Assembly: GCF_018622995.1 (NCBI RefSeq)
Contig: NZ_CP076022.1
Span: 1,178,001 to 1,242,000 of the forward strand
Direction: 5' to 3'
Length of the DNA: 64,000 nucleotides
Source: Arthrobacter jiangjiafuii
GTDB taxonomy: Bacteria > Actinomycetota > Actinomycetes > Actinomycetales > Micrococcaceae
The number at the start of each line of letters is the position of its first letter. Position 1 is the stretch's first letter. This document shows positions 1-7,663 of the stretch, piece after piece. The notes below the pieces were generated by a model. That model saw nothing but the letters and a program-made list of their open reading frames with translations. It searched no databases and was not told the origin of the DNA. Position numbers and translations under genes: made by a program.

Positions 1-1
1 C

Positions 2-292
2 CGCTTCAACACCCAGGGCGCCATCTGGAGCATGTACGGCGGCCTCGGCTCAGCCATCCTGCTGATCCTCCTCTCGCCGGTCTTCTCCGGGTCCGAGACG
101 TCGATGGTTTCGGGCATCGACATCTCGATCTTCCCGCTGAGCAACCCGGGCCTGGTCTCCATTCCGCTGGCCTTCTTCCTGGGCTGGCTCGGAACCGTGG
201 TGGGCAAGGACAACGAATCGCCGCAGAAGCAGGCGGAGATGGAAGTCCGTTCGCTCACCGGCGTCGGTGCCGAGAAGGCCGTTGACCACTAA
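2..292 (+). CDS. C-terminal end of a cation/acetate symporter (ActP-like, solute:sodium symporter family), partial
   Basis: The open frame runs in from the left edge and stops at 290-292, giving about 96 residues. Two hydrophobic stretches are visible (around GLGSAILLILLSPVF and VSIPLAFFLGWLGTVV), followed by a polar tail. The motif FNTQGAIWSMYGG and the two closing helices match the end of ActP-type acetate/glycolate permeases of the solute:sodium symporter family, which are integral membrane proteins. The bulk of the gene lies outside the window, so the substrate is inferred from the tail only. A terminator-like hairpin follows. Confidence 0.7.
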   Translation, partial: RFNTQGAIWSMYGGLGSAILLILLSPVFSGSETSMVSGIDISIFPLSNPGLVSIPLAFFLGWLGTVVGKDNESPQKQAEMEVRSLTGVGAEKAVDH

Positions 293-329
293 GGGCTACA
301 CCGTCCGGCGCTGATTCCAGGCCGGAAAC

Positions 330-362
330 AAGGGGTCCCGCACTTTTTGTGCGGGGCCCCTT
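330..362. terminator. Hairpin terminator between the symporter and the Lrp-type gene
   Basis: The arms AAGGGGTCCCGCAC (330-343) and GTGCGGGGCCCCTT (349-362) pair over 14 bases with one G-U pair around a TTTTT loop. It lies between two convergent genes and could serve both. A T-rich stretch follows on the plus strand. Confidence 0.75.
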
Positions 363-394
363 GTGTGTTCCGGCGGCACCTGCGTCCGGGCAGG

Positions 395-868
395 TCAGCC
401 GTTGGCGCCGGCCCGCTCGAGCAGCGGGGTGACCCGGAACGGGATGAGTTCGCCCATGGCCAGATTGGTGTCGCACCGTTCGACGCCGGGAATCTCCAGG
501 ATGGCCTTGGTGACCCGGAACAGATCCTCGGCGTCGGCGGCGACCACCCGCAGCAGGATGTCGGCATCGCCGGTGAGTCCGTGGGCCTCCACCACTTCGG
601 GGACCAGTGCGAGCTGTTCGGTGATCGCGGCCAATTGCCGCTGCCGGACATGGACATGGACAAACGCCATCAACGGGTAGCCGAGGGCGGTGGTGCTGAT
701 CCTGCGCTCGAAGGGCAGGAACACCGCCTTCTTCTCCAGCTGGGCCAGCCTGGCCTGAATGGTGTTGCGCGAGATGCCCAGGATGGCGGCCAGGGCCACG
801 ACGGTGCGCCGCGGATCCTTCGCCAGGGCAAGCAGCAGGCGGGTGTCGGTACCGTCCAAGAGGGGCAT
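395..868 (-). CDS. Lrp/AsnC-family regulator, probable BkdR-type controller of the adjacent keto-acid dehydrogenase
   Basis: From ATG 866-868 the protein has 157 residues, the usual Lrp/AsnC length. An N-terminal helix-turn-helix is seen in TVVALAAILGISRNTIQARL. It is followed by the alpha-beta RAM/AsnC effector domain, with GLTGDADILLRVVAADAEDL matching the conserved ligand-loop region. The frame stays open upstream, but the ATG giving MPLLDGTD fits family N-termini. It is divergent from the branched-chain 2-oxo acid dehydrogenase genes, the arrangement of the Lrp-type activator BkdR in other bacteria. I infer that it senses a branched-chain amino acid and controls that operon, probably also itself. 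Confidence 0.85.
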   Translation of the reverse strand: MPLLDGTDTRLLLALAKDPRRTVVALAAILGISRNTIQARLAQLEKKAVFLPFERRISTTALGYPLMAFVHVHVRQRQLAAITEQLALVPEVVEAHGLTGDADILLRVVAADAEDLFRVTKAILEIPGVERCDTNLAMGELIPFRVTPLLERAGANG

Positions 869-906
869 AGTGCGAAACGTTAGCACGGGCATTGGGCGGT
901 GAACGG

Positions 907-942
907 GGCACAATGCTCAATGAATGAGCCCATGGTTGTGCC
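907..942. promoter_or_regulatory. Inverted repeat, candidate Lrp-type operator
   Basis: GGCACAA (907-913) and TTGTGCC (936-942) form a perfect inverted repeat, with GCTCA (915-919) and TGAGC (925-929) nested inside on a slightly shifted centre. It sits between the divergent Lrp-type and E1 alpha genes, where a dimeric regulator would be expected. The function is inferred from position and symmetry only. Confidence 0.4.
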
Positions 943-1046
943 ACCTGATGAGTGTGAGTAGGGTCACAGGTATCCGGGCAATGGCGCCCGGGCATCGGTT
1001 CGGTCCCGCCACCCCTGGGGCCCAACACGGAAGGATGCGTACCGAC

Positions 1047-2225
1047 GTGTCTCTGCATACTCCTGTCCGCACGCCCCATGATGCCGGCGCCACCGCTGCC
1101 GGCCCCTACGTCCAGCTGGTCCGTCCGGATGGTTCGCGCGTCCCGTCCTCGTACGAGCACTGGGTCGACGACGTAGACGCCGCGCAGCTGCGCAGTCTCT
1201 ACCAGGACATGGTGGTGATCCGCCGGATCGACACCGAAGCCACCGCCCTGCAGCGCCAGGGAGAACTGGGCCTGTGGCCGCCCCTGCTGGGCCAGGAAGC
1301 AGCCCAGATCGGTTCCGCCCGAACGCTGCGGCCCACTGATTTTGTCTTCGGCAGCTACCGCGAGAACGGTGTGGCCTGGTGCCGGGGCGTGGACCCGGAA
1401 TCCCTGATGCGGGTCTGGCGGGGCAATGCCGCCGCCGGCTGGGATCCGTTCACCGTCAATATGGCCCCCACTCAGGTGATCATCGGCGCGCAGGCGCTGC
1501 ACGCCGCTGGCTACGGGATGGGCGTGGTTGCAGACGGAACCGACGACGCCGTCATCACCTACTTCGGCGACGGCGCCACCAGTCAGGGCGACGTCAATGA
1601 GGCGATGGTCTTCGCTGCCAGCTTCCACACGCCAGTCGTCTTCTTCTGCTCCAACAACCACTGGGCCATCTCGGAACCTGTCGGGCTGCAGGCCCAGGTG
1701 CCCATCGCCAACCGTGCCCCCGGTTTCGGGATCCCCTCCGTCCGGGTGGACGGCAACGACGTCCTGGCCGTGATGGCCGTGACCCGCGAGGCCCTGGAAC
1801 GGGCGCGCAGCGGCGGAGGACCAAGCTTCATCGAGGCGGTCACCTACCGGATGGGCCCGCACACCACCGCCGATGACCCCACCCGGTACCGCGACGCAGC
1901 GGAGCTGGAGGAATGGCGGGCCAAGGATCCGATCACCCGGATCGAAGCGCTGCTGCGTGCCGGCGGCCTGTTCACCGAGGACTTTGCCGCCTCCGTCGCC
2001 GCCCGGGTCGACTCCGTGGCCGCGGAGCTTCGGGCCGCCTGCATCGGCATGCCCGCGCCGGCAGCCATGGACGTTTTTGCCCATGTCTACGCCGAGCCCA
2101 ACTCCTGGCTGGATACCCAGCAGGAAGAATATGCCCGTTACCTTTCGGCGTATGGTCCAGACGACGACGGCGGTCCGGCAGGCTCCGATCATGCCGGTGC
2201 CGGGAAGAAGGGTGGCCGGGCATGA
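1047..2225 (+). CDS. bkdA: Branched-chain 2-oxo acid (or pyruvate) dehydrogenase E1 component, alpha subunit
   Basis: This is the thiamine-diphosphate-dependent E1 alpha subunit, which decarboxylates the 2-oxo acid and passes the acyl group to the lipoyl arm of E2. The ThDP motif is clear: GDG at about residues 174-176 and NN at about 203-204. I chose GTG 1047 (392 aa) because GGAAGG at 1029-1034 lies 12 bases upstream. ATG 1035 is in frame but directly abuts that site. The stop overlaps the next start as ATGA. With no E3 here, the complex must borrow lipoamide dehydrogenase from elsewhere. Branched-chain specificity is inferred from the neighbouring Lrp-type gene and the leucine-type catabolic genes. 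Confidence 0.88.
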   Translation: MSLHTPVRTPHDAGATAAGPYVQLVRPDGSRVPSSYEHWVDDVDAAQLRSLYQDMVVIRRIDTEATALQRQGELGLWPPLLGQEAAQIGSARTLRPTDFVFGSYRENGVAWCRGVDPESLMRVWRGNAAAGWDPFTVNMAPTQVIIGAQALHAAGYGMGVVADGTDDAVITYFGDGATSQGDVNEAMVFAASFHTPVVFFCSNNHWAISEPVGLQAQVPIANRAPGFGIPSVRVDGNDVLAVMAVTREALERARSGGGPSFIEAVTYRMGPHTTADDPTRYRDAAELEEWRAKDPITRIEALLRAGGLFTEDFAASVAARVDSVAAELRAACIGMPAPAAMDVFAHVYAEPNSWLDTQQEEYARYLSAYGPDDDGGPAGSDHAGAGKKGGRA

Positions 2226-3265
2226 GCACCATGACATTTGGCCGCGCCATCAACGCCGGCCTGCGCGCTGCCATGGAGGCCGATCCCAAGGTCGTCCTGA
2301 TGGGTGAGGACATCGGTACGCTCGGCGGGGTCTTCCGCATTACCGACGGACTGAAGAAGGATTTTGGCGCCTCCCGGGTAATTGACACTCCGCTGGCCGA
2401 ATCCGGGATCATGGGCACCGCCGTCGGGCTGGCCTTCCGCGGCTACCGGCCGGTGGTGGAGATCCAGTTCGACGGGTTCATCTATCCGGCCTTTGACCAG
2501 ATCGTTTCCCAGGTCGCGAAGATGCACTACCGCACCCGGGGGACGGTCAACATGCCGCTGACCATCCGCGTTCCCTTCGGGGGCGGCATCGGCTCGCCGG
2601 AACACCACTCGGAGTCACCGGAAGCCTATTTCACCCACACCTCGGGACTGCGCGTGGTCAGCGTGTCCAACCCGCAGGACGCCTACACGATGATCCAGCA
2701 GGCCATCGCCAGCAACGACCCGGTGCTCTACTTCGAGCCCAAGCGCCGCTACCACGTCAAGGGTGAGGTGGCCGAAACGCTGGACGGGGCACTGCCGCTG
2801 GGCCGCGCCCGGGTGGTCAGCGAAGGCGCCGACGTCACGCTGGTGACCTACGGTCCGCTGGTGATGACCGCCGTCGATGCGGCCATTGCAGCCTCCGATG
2901 AGGGAGTGTCCGTGGAGGTCATTGACCTGCGCTCGCTGGCGCCGGTGGATTACGCCACGGTGGAGGCATCGGTGCGCAAGACCGGGCGGCTGGTGATCAC
3001 CCATGAGGCCGGAAAATCCGGGGGAGTGGGGGCCGAGATTTCCGCCAGCATCACGGAGCGCTGCTTTGATTATCTGGAGCATGCGCCGGTCCGGGTCACC
3101 GGGTTCGATGTTCCGTACCCGCCATCAAAGCTCGAACACCATCACCTGCCGGATCTGGACCGGATCCTCGACGGCGTGGACCGCGCCTTGCGGCGCCCCA
3201 ACTCGCTAAGCGCACCCGCACCATCCGGCACGGTCCGCCCTGCGCTGGAAGGAGCAGGCCTGTGA
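2222..3265 (+). CDS. bkdB: Branched-chain 2-oxo acid dehydrogenase E1 component, beta subunit
   Basis: This 347-residue protein has the N-terminal pyrimidine-binding transketolase domain (MTFGRAINAGLRAAMEADPK, then VLMGEDIG) and the C-terminal transketolase domain starting near VTLVTYG. PFGGGIGSPEHHSES is typical of E1 beta subunits. It forms an alpha2-beta2 tetramer with the preceding gene product and overlaps it by four bases (ATGA). It in turn overlaps the E2 gene as GTGA, so the three subunits look translationally coupled. Confidence 0.92.
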   Translation: MSTMTFGRAINAGLRAAMEADPKVVLMGEDIGTLGGVFRITDGLKKDFGASRVIDTPLAESGIMGTAVGLAFRGYRPVVEIQFDGFIYPAFDQIVSQVAKMHYRTRGTVNMPLTIRVPFGGGIGSPEHHSESPEAYFTHTSGLRVVSVSNPQDAYTMIQQAIASNDPVLYFEPKRRYHVKGEVAETLDGALPLGRARVVSEGADVTLVTYGPLVMTAVDAAIAASDEGVSVEVIDLRSLAPVDYATVEASVRKTGRLVITHEAGKSGGVGAEISASITERCFDYLEHAPVRVTGFDVPYPPSKLEHHHLPDLDRILDGVDRALRRPNSLSAPAPSGTVRPALEGAGL

Positions 3266-4629
3266 TCCGCGAATTCCGGCTGCCGGACCTGGGCGAAGGC
3301 CTGACCGAGTCCGAGATCGTGAACTGGCACATCGCCGTGGGGGACACCGTCACGCTGAACCAGGTCATCGCCGACGTGGAAACCGCCAAGGCGGTCGTGG
3401 AGCTTCCCTCGCCCTATGAAGGCATCGTCTCGCAGCTTCACGAGGCCGCCGGCTCGGTGGTGGCGGTCGGCGCGCCGATCGTGTCGTTCGATGTGGCCGG
3501 AACGGCCGGGAGTTCTGCGGAGAGCGCCGCTCCCGACAGCCTGGGTGAGGACGAGCCGCAGAAGCGCACTCCCAATCTGGTGGGCTACGGGGCTGTTCCC
3601 GAGAAGGCCGGACGGCCGGCCCGCCGTCGCCCGGCGTCCGGGAACCACCCGCCCGCGGTGCCGGACCCGGTTGGGCAGCAGGGGGTTCCGCCGCAGGAGC
3701 CCCGGCCTTCGAAGGAGCGTCCGCGCTCCACCCCGCCGGTCCGCAAGCTGGCCCGCGACCTGGGCATAAACCTGGAGCAGGTGGAGGGAACCGGACCCGA
3801 CGGACTGATCGTCCGGCATGACGTAACCCGCGCGGCAGAAGGCGTGTCATCCCCGGCGCACCTGCCGCCGCCGCCGGCTGTGGCACCGGCGGAGGCCGGC
3901 CCCGCCCTTGATGCCAGCCGGGCTGGCAGCCGGGAGACGCGGATTCCAATCGCCGGGATGCGCAAGCACACCGCAGCGGCCATGGTGGCCAGCGCGTTCA
4001 CGGCTCCGCATGTAACGGTCTTCCTCACCGTGGACGTCACCGCCTCGGTGGAACTGCTGAAGCGGCTGCGCACCCAGCCGGCCTTCGAGGGATTGAAACT
4101 GACCCCGCTGACCCTGGCGGCCAAGGCGGTGTGCCTGGCGCTCGCCCGGCATCCGTCGCTGAATTCCCGCTGGGACGAGTCAGCCCGGGAGATCGTCCAC
4201 TACGGATACGTGAACCTGGGCATTGCCGCGGCCACTCCGCGCGGACTGATGGTTCCCAACGTCAAGGACGCCCAGGCCCTGGGGCTCCGGGACCTCGCAG
4301 CGGCCCTCGGATCGCTGGCGCAGACCGCGCGGGCCGGAAAGACCACCCCGGCAGACCTTGCGGGAGGGACGTTCTCCATCTCGAACGTGGGCGTGTTCGG
4401 CATCGATTCCGGGACACCCGTCCTGAATCCGGGTGAGGCCGGGATCCTGGCACTGGGGGCGGTCCGGGAGCAGCCATGGGCGCACGAGGGTGCGCTTGCC
4501 CTGCGCCAGGTCATGACCCTGAGCCTGTCCTTCGATCACCGGCTGGTCGACGGAGAGCAGGGCGCCCGGTTCCTCAGCGATGTGGGACTGGTCCTCTCCG
4601 AGCCGGCCATGGCGCTCGCCCTGGCGTAG
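3262..4629 (+). CDS. bkdC: Dihydrolipoamide acyltransferase (E2) of the branched-chain 2-oxo acid dehydrogenase complex
   Basis: The 455-residue E2 has an N-terminal lipoyl domain with the lipoylated lysine in DVETAKAVVE (Lys43), then a proline- and arginine-rich linker. A peripheral-subunit-binding domain follows at about residues 155-192 (VRKLARDLGINLEQVEG). The catalytic acyltransferase domain ends in SFDHRLVDG, with His426 and Asp430 as the conserved catalytic pair. It has a single lipoyl domain, unlike the multi-lipoyl E2 used for pyruvate and 2-oxoglutarate in many actinobacteria. That supports a branched-chain role. The GTG start overlaps the E1 beta stop. Confidence 0.92.
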   Translation: MIREFRLPDLGEGLTESEIVNWHIAVGDTVTLNQVIADVETAKAVVELPSPYEGIVSQLHEAAGSVVAVGAPIVSFDVAGTAGSSAESAAPDSLGEDEPQKRTPNLVGYGAVPEKAGRPARRRPASGNHPPAVPDPVGQQGVPPQEPRPSKERPRSTPPVRKLARDLGINLEQVEGTGPDGLIVRHDVTRAAEGVSSPAHLPPPPAVAPAEAGPALDASRAGSRETRIPIAGMRKHTAAAMVASAFTAPHVTVFLTVDVTASVELLKRLRTQPAFEGLKLTPLTLAAKAVCLALARHPSLNSRWDESAREIVHYGYVNLGIAAATPRGLMVPNVKDAQALGLRDLAAALGSLAQTARAGKTTPADLAGGTFSISNVGVFGIDSGTPVLNPGEAGILALGAVREQPWAHEGALALRQVMTLSLSFDHRLVDGEQGARFLSDVGLVLSEPAMALALA

Positions 4630-4674
4630 GGGCGGTTCCCGGTTCAGGGCGGGGAACCCGCCGGGAAAGGCAAA

Positions 4675-4707
4675 GACCCGCCGTCGGACATTGTCCGGCG
4701 GCGGGTC
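4675..4707. terminator. Bidirectional hairpin terminator between E2 and the GNAT gene
   Basis: GACCCGCCGTCGGA and TCCGGCGGCGGGTC pair over 14 bases with one wobble around a short loop, between two convergent genes. A second GC-rich inverted repeat (GCGGTTCCC with GGGAACCCGC) lies just upstream at about 4632-4662. Confidence 0.7.
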
Positions 4708-4729
4708 CGTGTGCAGTTTCGAGGTGCGG

Positions 4730-5197
4730 CTAGCTCAGCTCAAGCTCGAGTTCGCGCACGACGGCGCCGCGTGCGTTGGCGAAGCCCTGCGCCTCCCCGA
4801 TCACGGTGAAGCCGTGCTTCTCCAGGATGGCGATGGAGCTGGCATTGTCCGCCACGGCCCGGGCGCGGATGGGGCGCTCGGCGAATTCCTGCAGGAACTG
4901 GCCCACGGCCGCCGTGGTGATGCCCTGGCCCCAGCGGGCGGTATCGATCCAGTAGCTGATTTCCGGAACGCCGGACTCGCGGTAAGCAAGGATGCTGCCG
5001 ACGACGTCGCCATCGGCAACGATCGTGCGCACGGTGATGTTGGGGTCATTCAGGATGTTCTGCCAGTGGTGGTCAAACACACCCCGGTCTGACGGGTTCT
5101 TGGCAGCAAATGCGGCCATCTGGTTGGCGCTTGGATCCAACTGATGGGAAAAGAATTCATCCAAATCGGCGGGAACTACGGCACGAAGCTCAATCAC
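4730..5197 (-). CDS. GNAT-family N-acetyltransferase (RimJ/RimL-like)
   Basis: This 155-residue single-domain protein uses acetyl-CoA to acetylate an amine. The order of elements fits the GNAT fold: IELRAVVPADLDEFF for the first strand and helix, VVGSILAYRE, the acetyl-CoA loop region RWGQGITTAAVGQFLQEF, and NASSIAILEKHGFTVIGEA near the C-terminus. The acceptor (ribosomal protein, amino acid or small molecule) cannot be read from sequence. It stands alone between the E2 gene (convergent) and the TetR gene (same strand). Confidence 0.85.
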   Translation of the reverse strand: MIELRAVVPADLDEFFSHQLDPSANQMAAFAAKNPSDRGVFDHHWQNILNDPNITVRTIVADGDVVGSILAYRESGVPEISYWIDTARWGQGITTAAVGQFLQEFAERPIRARAVADNASSIAILEKHGFTVIGEAQGFANARGAVVRELELELS

Positions 5198-5234
5198 AGC
5201 AGGTCTTTCTGCTCGAGGGGTTTAGTTCAGCCTA

Positions 5235-5933
5235 CTAGGCCTTGAGGGCGGCCCAGGCCATTGTTTCCAGTAGTGACCTCAGGCGCGACATCTCCCGGGG
5301 GCCCATTCTCCGGTTCAGGGTATGGGAGGTGGAATTGATCAGGCCAAAAACAGCCTGTGCCCGCTGCCGGAGCAGGGGAAGCCCGGTTCCGGGGTGCAGC
5401 GCGGACAGCGCATCGACCCAGACCTCCACATATTGGCGCTGCAGCGAGCGCACTGCCCGTTCGTCAGTTTCGGGCAAGCTGTTCAGATCCCGGTCCTGAA
5501 CCCGGATCACGTCCGCCTGGCGCAAGGCAAAGTCGACCTGGAATTCAATGAGGCCGCGCAGGGCCGTCTCCGCGGTGGCGGACTCGGCAACCACGGCTTT
5601 GCCGCCGTCGAGCAGATCCTCGCTGACCCCTACCAGCAGGGCGGACAGCACCGCGGGCTTGCCGCTGAAATGCCGGTAGACGGCGGGGCCGCTGACGCCG
5701 GCAGCCGCACCCAGCTCTTCAATGGAGACACCGTTGTAGCCACGCTCGGCGAAGAGGGCAGCGGCTGCATCGAGCATCGCAGCCCGTCGGGAAGCCTTGG
5801 CCAGGCTGCGGCCGGTGGTGCGGACAGCCGCCAGCGGCGCCCCCGATTTCCTCGGGACCGCTGGTGATGCTTCTTCTTTGGCTGCGTCCATGCCACCCTT
5901 TCCGGCAGATTCGTTTCCAAGCTCGCTTTCCAT
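5235..5933 (-). CDS. TetR-family repressor, probable BkaR-type regulator of the branched-chain keto-acid regulon
   Basis: A TetR helix-turn-helix is seen in MLDAAAALFAERGYNGVSIEELGAAAGVSGPAVYRHF, followed by an all-helical ligand domain ending LRSLLETMAWAALKA. As written it has 232 residues. ATG 5889-5891 (218 aa), with GGAAAGG just upstream, is an equally good start because the first residues are charged and unconserved. It is divergent from the acyl-CoA carboxylase operon and shares an intergenic region with a strong inverted repeat. In mycobacteria the TetR repressor BkaR (Rv2506) sits next to the same catabolic genes. I infer the same role here, with an acyl-CoA or keto-acid inducer. Confidence 0.85.
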   Translation of the reverse strand: MESELGNESAGKGGMDAAKEEASPAVPRKSGAPLAAVRTTGRSLAKASRRAAMLDAAAALFAERGYNGVSIEELGAAAGVSGPAVYRHFSGKPAVLSALLVGVSEDLLDGGKAVVAESATAETALRGLIEFQVDFALRQADVIRVQDRDLNSLPETDERAVRSLQRQYVEVWVDALSALHPGTGLPLLRQRAQAVFGLINSTSHTLNRRMGPREMSRLRSLLETMAWAALKA

Positions 5934-5946
5934 TGTGGTGGACAGG

Positions 5947-5994
5947 TCGGTTAATAACCAATAACCTTAATTTGAGTTAGCGGTGATTAACCGA
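5947..5994. promoter_or_regulatory. Candidate TetR operator and divergent promoter region
   Basis: A perfect nine-base inverted repeat, TCGGTTAAT (5947-5955) and ATTAACCGA (5986-5994), brackets an AT-rich core holding the tandem AATAACCAATAACC. A possible plus-strand promoter is TTGAGT (5972-5977) with ACATAT (5994-5999). The second arm would then lie in its spacer, and the start ATG would follow with a leader of about 46 bases. A related 15-mer recurs at 11018-11032. Confidence 0.55.
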
Positions 5995-6051
5995 CATATG
6001 GCCTTCGGGCCGCCCCGGGAGGCTGCCGCCCCAGCGAGCAGAGAGACGTCA

Positions 6052-7656
6052 ATGGAGACCCTTGCAACCCTGCTGGATCCGGCTTCACCGCAGTATGCCC
6101 GCAATGCCGCGGCCCAGGCGGATCTGGCGAAGGACCTGCGGGAGCGGCTGGCCGAGACGGCGCTGGGCGGGCCCGCGCGCTCCAGGGAACGGCACACCGC
6201 CCGCGGCAAGCTGCTGCCGCGCGAGCGGGTCGACCGGCTGCTCGACGAGGGCAGCCCCTTCCTGGAGATCGCCCCGCTGGCCGCCAACGGCATGTACGAC
6301 GACGAGTGCCCGGGCGCCGGACTCGTGGCCGGCATCGGCCTGGTTCACGGCCGGCAGGTCATGGTGCTGTCCAATGACGCCACGGTCAAGGGCGGCACGT
6401 ACTATCCGATGACCGTCAAGAAGCACCTCCGTGCGCAGGAAATCGCCTTCGAGAACCGCCTGCCCTGCATCTATCTGGTGGACTCCGGGGGCGCGTACCT
6501 GCCGCTGCAGGACGATGTCTTTCCCGACCGGGAGCACTTCGGCCGGATCTTCTTCAACCAGGCGCAGATGTCGGCCCGGAAGATTCCGCAGATCGCCGCC
6601 GTCCTGGGCTCGTGCACCGCCGGCGGCGCCTATGTGCCAGCGATGAGCGACGAAACGGTGATCGTGCGCAACCAGGGGACCATCTTCCTGGGCGGCCCCC
6701 CGCTGGTGAAAGCGGCCATCGGGGAAATCGTGACCGCCGAGGAGCTCGGCGGCGGAGACCTGCACTCCCGGGTCAGCGGCGTCACCGACCACCTGGCCGA
6801 GAACGACGCGCACGCCCTGGAAATCGTCCGCAGCATCGTGGAAACCTTCCCCGAACAGTCCCCGGCCTGGGAGATCCAGCCCGGCCGGGCGCCGTCGTAC
6901 CCTGCGGAGGAAATCTACGGCACCGTGCCCACTGACCTGCAGACCCCGTACGACGTGCGCGAACTGATCGCCCGGCTGGTGGACGGCAGCGAATTCTCCG
7001 AATTCAAGAAGGACTACGGCGCCACCCTGGTCACCGGCTTCGCCCGGCTGCACGGCCACCGGGTGGGGATCGTCGCCAACAACGGCGTCCTCTTCTCGGA
7101 GTCAGCGCTCAAGGGCGCCCACTTCATTGAACTGTGCGACCAGCGCGGCATTCCGCTGATCTTCCTGCAGAACATCTCCGGCTTTATGGTCGGCCGGGAC
7201 TACGAGGCAGGCGGCATCGCGAAGAACGGCGCCAAGATGGTCACCGCCGTCGCCACGGCCCGCGTACCCAAGCTGACCGTTGTGGTCGGCGGATCCTTCG
7301 GCGCAGGCAACTACTCGATGTGCGGGCGCGCCTACAGCCCGCGCTTCCTCTGGATGTGGCCGGCGGCGCGGATCTCGGTCATGGGCGGCGCCCAGGCCTC
7401 CTCAGTCCTGGCCACCGTCAAGCGCGACCAGCTCGAGGCCCGCGGCGAGGAGTGGGGCGCCGGCGCCGAGGAGGCCTTCAAGGCGCCCATCCGCGACACT
7501 TACGAGGCCCAGGGCAGCCCGTACTATTCCACGGCCCGGCTGTGGGATGACGGCGTCATCGACCCCGCTGACACCCGCACCGTCCTGGGCCTGGCCCTGG
7601 ACGCCTGCGCCAACGCCCCGCTGCCGGAGACCTCCTTCGGCCTCTTCCGGATGTGA
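6052..7656 (+). CDS. accD1: Acyl-CoA carboxylase beta (carboxyltransferase) subunit, probably 3-methylcrotonyl-CoA carboxylase
   Basis: The 534-residue protein carries the two crotonase-like halves of a biotin-dependent carboxyltransferase. [20 protein letters not shown], then [13 protein letters not shown] and [16 protein letters not shown], are characteristic of methylcrotonyl-CoA and geranyl-CoA carboxylase beta subunits rather than propionyl-CoA types. It moves CO2 from carboxybiotin to the acyl-CoA, here most likely 3-methylcrotonyl-CoA in leucine breakdown. I start at ATG 6052 because the upstream in-frame residues are not family-like and overlap the promoter region. It is the first gene of a seven-gene plus-strand operon. 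Confidence 0.9.
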   Translation: METLATLLDPASPQYARNAAAQADLAKDLRERLAETALGGPARSRERHTARGKLLPRERVDRLLDEGSPFLEIAPLAANGMYDDECPGAGLVAGIGLVHGRQVMVLSNDATVKGGTYYPMTVKKHLRAQEIAFENRLPCIYLVDSGGAYLPLQDDVFPDREHFGRIFFNQAQMSARKIPQIAAVLGSCTAGGAYVPAMSDETVIVRNQGTIFLGGPPLVKAAIGEIVTAEELGGGDLHSRVSGVTDHLAENDAHALEIVRSIVETFPEQSPAWEIQPGRAPSYPAEEIYGTVPTDLQTPYDVRELIARLVDGSEFSEFKKDYGATLVTGFARLHGHRVGIVANNGVLFSESALKGAHFIELCDQRGIPLIFLQNISGFMVGRDYEAGGIAKNGAKMVTAVATARVPKLTVVVGGSFGAGNYSMCGRAYSPRFLWMWPAARISVMGGAQASSVLATVKRDQLEARGEEWGAGAEEAFKAPIRDTYEAQGSPYYSTARLWDDGVIDPADTRTVLGLALDACANAPLPETSFGLFRM

Positions 7657-7663
7657 GCAGATT

